Below, one piece after another: positions 60,690-64,000 of a stretch of 64,000 nt of DNA. The translations under genes and the position numbers were made by a program. The DNA is from Haloplanus sp. HW8-1 (GTDB taxonomy: Archaea > Halobacteriota > Halobacteria > Halobacteriales > Haloferacaceae). Under the pieces are notes generated by a model. The model was not told the origin of the DNA and searched no databases. It was given only the letters and a program-made list of their open reading frames with translations. Each line of letters opens with the position of its first letter. Within the stretch, counting starts at the first letter, position 1. Location: contig NZ_CP098518.1 in NCBI RefSeq assembly GCF_023703795.1, positions 496,001 to 560,000 on the forward strand. The letters run 5' to 3'.

Positions 60690-61887
60690 CCGATTCGGTC
60701 GTCTGTTCCAGGTGACGACCTACGGGGAGAGCCACGGGGACGCCATGGGCGTCGTCGTCTCGGGCTGTCCCGCGGGGCTCGAACTCGCAGAGGCCGACAT
60801 CCAGCGTGACCTGGACCGGCGCAAACCCGGTCAGTCGATGATCACGACCAGCCGCGGCGAACCCGACGAGGTGCGGATCCACAGCGGGATCCAGGACGGG
60901 TATACCACGGGTACGCCGCTGGGCATGGTCATCCAGAACAAGGACGCCCGATCGGGGAAGTACGAACCGTTCGTGACGGCACCTCGTCCGTCCCACGGCG
61001 ATTTCACCTACTCCGCGAAGTTCGGGACGCGCAACTGGGGCGGCGGCGGCCGCTCCTCGGCCCGGGAGACGGTGAACTGGGTCGCCGCCGGAGCGGTGGC
61101 GAAGAAGATCCTCGCGGAGCGAGGGATCGAACTGAAGGCACACGTCACCCAGATCGGCGACATCGAAGCCCCCGACGTGAGCTTCGAGGAGATGGTCGAA
61201 CACAGCGAGGACAACGAGGTACGCTGTGGCCACCCCGAGACGGCCGAGCGGATGCGCGAGCGGATCGACGAGTACCAGCAGGCGGGTGACTCCATCGGCG
61301 GCGCCATCGAATTCGAGGTCCGCGGGGTTCCGCGGGGACTGGGCGCGCCGCGGTTCGACTCCATCTCGGCGCGTCTGGGTCAGGCGATGATGTCCGTCCC
61401 GGCCGCGACGGCCTTCGAGTTCGGCCTGGGTCGCGAGGCGCGACGATACACCGGGTCGGAGCGCAACGAGGACTGGGAGTTCGACGAGAGCGAGGCACGC
61501 AGTGCCTCGAACGACGCGAGCGGCGACGAGCCGCGAGCGCGAGGCGACCCCGTTCCCGTCGGCAACGACCACGGCGGCATCCAGGGCGGCATCACGACCG
61601 GCCAGCCCATCACCGGCGAGGTGACGCTACACGCCCCCACCTCCATCCCCAAGACCCAGACCACCGTCGACTGGGAGACTGGCGAGGAAAAGGAGATCCA
61701 GGTCGTCGGCCGCCACGATCCGGTCCTCCCGCCCCGTGGCGTGCCGGTCGTCGAGGCGATGCTCGCGGTGACCGTCGTCGACTTCATGCTGCTCGCGGGG
61801 CGGATCACTCCCGACCGGCTGGACGGCCAGCCCGGGGAGTACGACACGGAGTACCACCCCCGGAGCCCGGACAACGTCGACTCGTAG
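60679..61887 (+). CDS. aroC: chorismate synthase
   Basis: Converts EPSP to chorismate using reduced FMN. The 402-residue protein starts [17 protein letters not shown] (8-24), has [15 protein letters not shown] near 127, [16 protein letters not shown] and [17 protein letters not shown] near 340. A charged insertion ([20 protein letters not shown], about 273-292) precedes the HGG motif and is likely a surface loop. ATG 60679 is inside the aroA end, so the two are coupled. Confidence 0.96.
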   Translation: MNGNRFGRLFQVTTYGESHGDAMGVVVSGCPAGLELAEADIQRDLDRRKPGQSMITTSRGEPDEVRIHSGIQDGYTTGTPLGMVIQNKDARSGKYEPFVTAPRPSHGDFTYSAKFGTRNWGGGGRSSARETVNWVAAGAVAKKILAERGIELKAHVTQIGDIEAPDVSFEEMVEHSEDNEVRCGHPETAERMRERIDEYQQAGDSIGGAIEFEVRGVPRGLGAPRFDSISARLGQAMMSVPAATAFEFGLGREARRYTGSERNEDWEFDESEARSASNDASGDEPRARGDPVPVGNDHGGIQGGITTGQPITGEVTLHAPTSIPKTQTTVDWETGEEKEIQVVGRHDPVLPPRGVPVVEAMLAVTVVDFMLLAGRITPDRLDGQPGEYDTEYHPRSPDNVDS

Positions 61888-61992
61888 CGGGCCGCGCTGG
61901 CGGTGCGTCGCCCCGTTCCGCCCGCGGCGTTCACCGCCGATCCGTCGGCACAGACTATATAGCCTGTGACGTTGACCCATACGTACTCACCG

Positions 61993-62778
61993 ATGGTAGC
62001 CGACGGCCAGCCAACTAGCCTTCGTGACATGTTCTCCGAGGTGTCGGGTGGCTCGCTCTCGCTGCTCACCGTCAACCGGACCCGGCCGGAACAGGTCCAG
62101 AACTTGCTGGCCGACGCGTTCGCGACGGGGTCGGTGGAGTTGTCCGAGCGGTCGCTCCCGTCGGACGACGACCTGCTTGTGCTTCGCGAGGACGGGGAGA
62201 TCACCGCCGTCTCCTCGCTCGACCGGGTAATGCGGTCGTTTCTGCTCGTGAACGGGGACCAGTTCACGACGAGCACCCGAGGGTTCGACGAGGACGTACC
62301 CGCGGTGTTGACGGGCATGGACGGCACGCTGTTCGACCTCCGTGGCTATCCGGACTCGAACAAGGAGAAGCTCCTCCTGGTGGTGATCTCCCGGCATATC
62401 GAGCGCCGGGCGTACGAGGCCGGCGAGGGAACTCTCCGAGCGACGTTCCAGCGACTCTCCCGTCTCGAAGACGAGTCGGGGACGCGGCAGGTGTACGAAC
62501 GGCTCGCCGGACGGCCGCTCGACGTCCACGTCTACGGCGTCCCCGACGAGTCGCCGACGTGGCTCGACGCGACGGTTCACGCAGGTACCACCCACGAGTA
62601 TCGTCGCTCGTGGTGTGTGGTGTATCGACCGCCGACCCGGGGTGGTGTAGACGACCCGGGACCCGGACCCGCGGCGCTGGTCGCCCACCAGCGGGCACCG
62701 AACCGCTGGCGGGGGTTCTGGACGTACGACCGCGAGCGCGTCGAGCGGATCCACCGCTACCTGGTGCGGTCGTTCTGA
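61993..62778 (+). CDS. DICT-type sensory domain protein
   Basis: A 261-residue soluble protein. The N-terminal region (1-120) has LRDMFSEVSGGSLSLLTVNRT and the DLLVLREDGEI block seen in haloarchaeal DICT domain proteins (from memory); the C-terminal half has WLDATVHAGTTHEYRRSWC and WRGFWTYDRERVERIHRYL. DICT is proposed to sense signals linked to histidine kinases. A strong TATATA box at about 61956-61961 is roughly 35 bases upstream, so a short leader is expected. Confidence 0.8.
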   Translation: MVADGQPTSLRDMFSEVSGGSLSLLTVNRTRPEQVQNLLADAFATGSVELSERSLPSDDDLLVLREDGEITAVSSLDRVMRSFLLVNGDQFTTSTRGFDEDVPAVLTGMDGTLFDLRGYPDSNKEKLLLVVISRHIERRAYEAGEGTLRATFQRLSRLEDESGTRQVYERLAGRPLDVHVYGVPDESPTWLDATVHAGTTHEYRRSWCVVYRPPTRGGVDDPGPGPAALVAHQRAPNRWRGFWTYDRERVERIHRYLVRSF

Positions 62779-63041
62779 GCGACCGACCCACTACCGGAGG
62801 CCCTGATCCCCGGAGAATTGTCAGGAGAGTTATATTCGCCTCACCGGGTCCGAGTCGACGGCTCGAAGCCCACCGGAGCAGCGTCCAACAGCGGGCATTC
62901 TCGGCGTGCGTTACGTGCCGATCGGAGCCCCCGAGATCGGGAGTCCTACATCATTTTTGCTTGGTAACGTATAGCAAAGGCTTTAGTCGAACCATGGTCA
63001 AATCCCTCGGTAGTGGCCCCCCTGCGGGCCGTGATTTGAAT
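62779..63041 (+). promoter_or_regulatory. porA upstream region: TATA elements, possible short transcript, leader hairpin
   Basis: The 263-base gap holds no convincing gene. A TTATATT element lies at about 62829-62835 with no ATG at leaderless distance; a T-run at 62954-62958 about 120 bases later could end a short RNA. A second weak element (GTATAG, about 62969-62974) probably drives porA with a leader that includes GGCCC...GGGCC (63015-63019 and 63026-63030), a five-base-pair hairpin 11 bases before the porA ATG. These are reads of motifs only. Confidence 0.35.
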
Positions 63042-64000
63042 ATGACTGACCATGAACTCATGTGGCGGATCGCTGGTGGGTCGGGCGACGGCATCGCGTC
63101 GACCAGCCAGAACTTCGCCAAGGCCCTGATGCGAGCGGGGCTCCACGTCTTTACGCATCGACATTATCCGTCGCGGATCCGCGGCGGACACACGTACACG
63201 GAGGTACGAGCCAAGACCGAACCGGTACGCTCCCGTGGTGACGGGTTCAACTGTCTGCTCGCGCTGGGGGACTCCTTCGCGCGCAACCCACAGGAAGACG
63301 CGTACTACGGCGACGAGGAGATCAAGCCGCTGTCCGAGAACCTCGACGAACTCAACGAAGGCGGGATCATCGTCTACGACACCGGCCTGCTCGACAGCGC
63401 CGACATCCCGAACTTCGAGGAGCGGGTCGAGGAGAACGACTGGCACGTCTACCCGCTCAACCTCCGTGAGATCGCTCGTGACCACGGCCGGGAGGTCATG
63501 CGGAACACCGCCGGCGTCGGCGCGACGGCCGCACTTCTCGGCATCGACCTCGAGTACTTCGAGGAACTGATGGCCGAATCGATGCCGGAGGACATCCTCG
63601 AACCCAACAAGGAGATCCTGCATTACACCCACGACAAGGTGATCGAGGAGTTCGAGTTCACCCACGACCTCCGCGTACCCGAGGGAAGCCACGACGAGGA
63701 ACAGGTGCTTCTCTCCGGGAGCGACACCATCGCCTACGGCGCCATCGACGAGGGCTGCCGGTTCATCGCCGGCTACCCGATGACGCCGTGGACCGAAGTG
63801 TTCACCATCATGTCCCAGGCGCTGCCGGAACTCGGCGGTGTCTCCGAACAGGTCGAAGACGAAATCGCGGCGGCTGCGCTCGCACTCGGGGCCTCCCACG
63901 CCGGCGTCAAGGCGATGTCGGGGTCCTCGGGCGGCGGGTTCGCGCTCATGTCCGAACCACTCGGGCTGGCCGAAATGTCCGAGACGCCGGTGGTCCTCGT
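63042..64000 (+). CDS. porA: pyruvate:ferredoxin oxidoreductase, alpha subunit (PorA), 3' end beyond window
   Basis: CoA-acylating oxidoreductase subunit, probably for pyruvate. The 319 visible codons start MTDHELMWRIAGGSGDGIAS and include the gamma-type domain (RIRGGHTYTEVRAKTEPV), then the alpha domain start YGAIDEGCRFIAGYPMTPW and GVKAMSGSSGGGFALMSEP. The start matches the Halobacterium PorA N-terminus as I recall it; an in-frame ATG at 62994 would add 16 residues and is less likely. It is a paralogue of korA at the window start. Substrate assignment is by resemblance. Confidence 0.92.
   Translation, partial: MTDHELMWRIAGGSGDGIASTSQNFAKALMRAGLHVFTHRHYPSRIRGGHTYTEVRAKTEPVRSRGDGFNCLLALGDSFARNPQEDAYYGDEEIKPLSENLDELNEGGIIVYDTGLLDSADIPNFEERVEENDWHVYPLNLREIARDHGREVMRNTAGVGATAALLGIDLEYFEELMAESMPEDILEPNKEILHYTHDKVIEEFEFTHDLRVPEGSHDEEQVLLSGSDTIAYGAIDEGCRFIAGYPMTPWTEVFTIMSQALPELGGVSEQVEDEIAAAALALGASHAGVKAMSGSSGGGFALMSEPLGLAEMSETPVVL

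Noticed and set aside
1-64000. Search by eye for CRISPR repeats, insertion sequences, integrases and phage genes.
   Set aside because: No regularly spaced direct repeats, transposase motifs or terminal inverted repeats were seen. The only tandem repeat is coding (50692-50950).

Overview
This is a stretch of haloarchaeal chromosome. It is very GC-rich, encodes acidic proteins, and has archaeal promoters: a TATA box often sits 26-31 bases upstream of the start codon, which implies leaderless mRNAs. The families present are archaeal or typically haloarchaeal: aIF2-alpha, L44e, S27e, Nop10, a DRG GTPase, glycerol-1-phosphate dehydrogenase, GHMP-type shikimate kinase, a halocyanin and proteins of a cytochrome oxidase cluster. 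I see no rRNA, convincing tRNA, insertion sequence, integrase or CRISPR array, so this looks like core chromosome. No gene-free stretch exceeds 300 bases; the longest, 16149-16396 and 62779-63041, are described. Species was not determined.

Layout. 1-7.1 kb: korA (cut by the window edge), AMP-forming acetyl-CoA synthetase, a sodium:solute symporter with a 39-residue partner, a GNAT enzyme with a C-terminal zinc module, and an NAD-kinase-like protein. 7.1-12.4 kb: a quinol oxidoreductase cluster with split cytochrome b (b6-like and subunit-IV-like), a membrane-anchored halocyanin and several small membrane proteins, but no Rieske protein. 12.4-22.6 kb: endonuclease III, a lipoprotein, shikimate kinase with chorismate mutase, carbonic anhydrase, SurE, an Rsm22-type methyltransferase, an arogenate/prephenate dehydrogenase, an MFS transporter and an M24 peptidase. 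22.7-34.3 kb: a PAS histidine kinase, a LysE exporter, a manganese-type regulator/exporter operon, a threonine-synthase-like protein without the PLP lysine, an FAD oxidoreductase, an exonuclease, a bPH2 pair, an orphan E1-alpha, a phosphoesterase and a membrane J-protein.

34.3-43.7 kb: the translation operon L44e-S27e-aIF2alpha-Nop10-PAC2, a tandem VOC protein, the DRG GTPase, and the cytochrome oxidase subunit I cluster with small membrane proteins and a UspA protein. 43-57 kb: a haloacid-dehalogenase-type HAD, an M28 peptidase, thiolase with DUF35, a hydrolase, MeaB with a B12-binding mutase subunit, an acidic repeat protein, an S9 peptidase, a double zinc-finger protein, a HEAT-repeat protein, a glycosyltransferase, UspA and a DUF420 protein. 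57.9-64 kb: glycerol-1-phosphate dehydrogenase, a decayed histidine kinase, aroA-aroC, a DICT protein and porA (cut).

Together the genes cover central carbon metabolism (ferredoxin-linked 2-oxoacid oxidation, acetate activation, propionate/methylmalonate), the aerobic respiratory chain, aromatic amino-acid synthesis and translation. The least ordinary signals are three leaderless upstream ORFs that end at or next to GTG starts of main genes, the Rieske-less bc-type cluster, the lysine-less PLP-fold protein, the matched pair of C-X2-C-X18-H-X3-H fingers, a palindrome in the DtxR-family promoter, and unlisted tiny membrane proteins.
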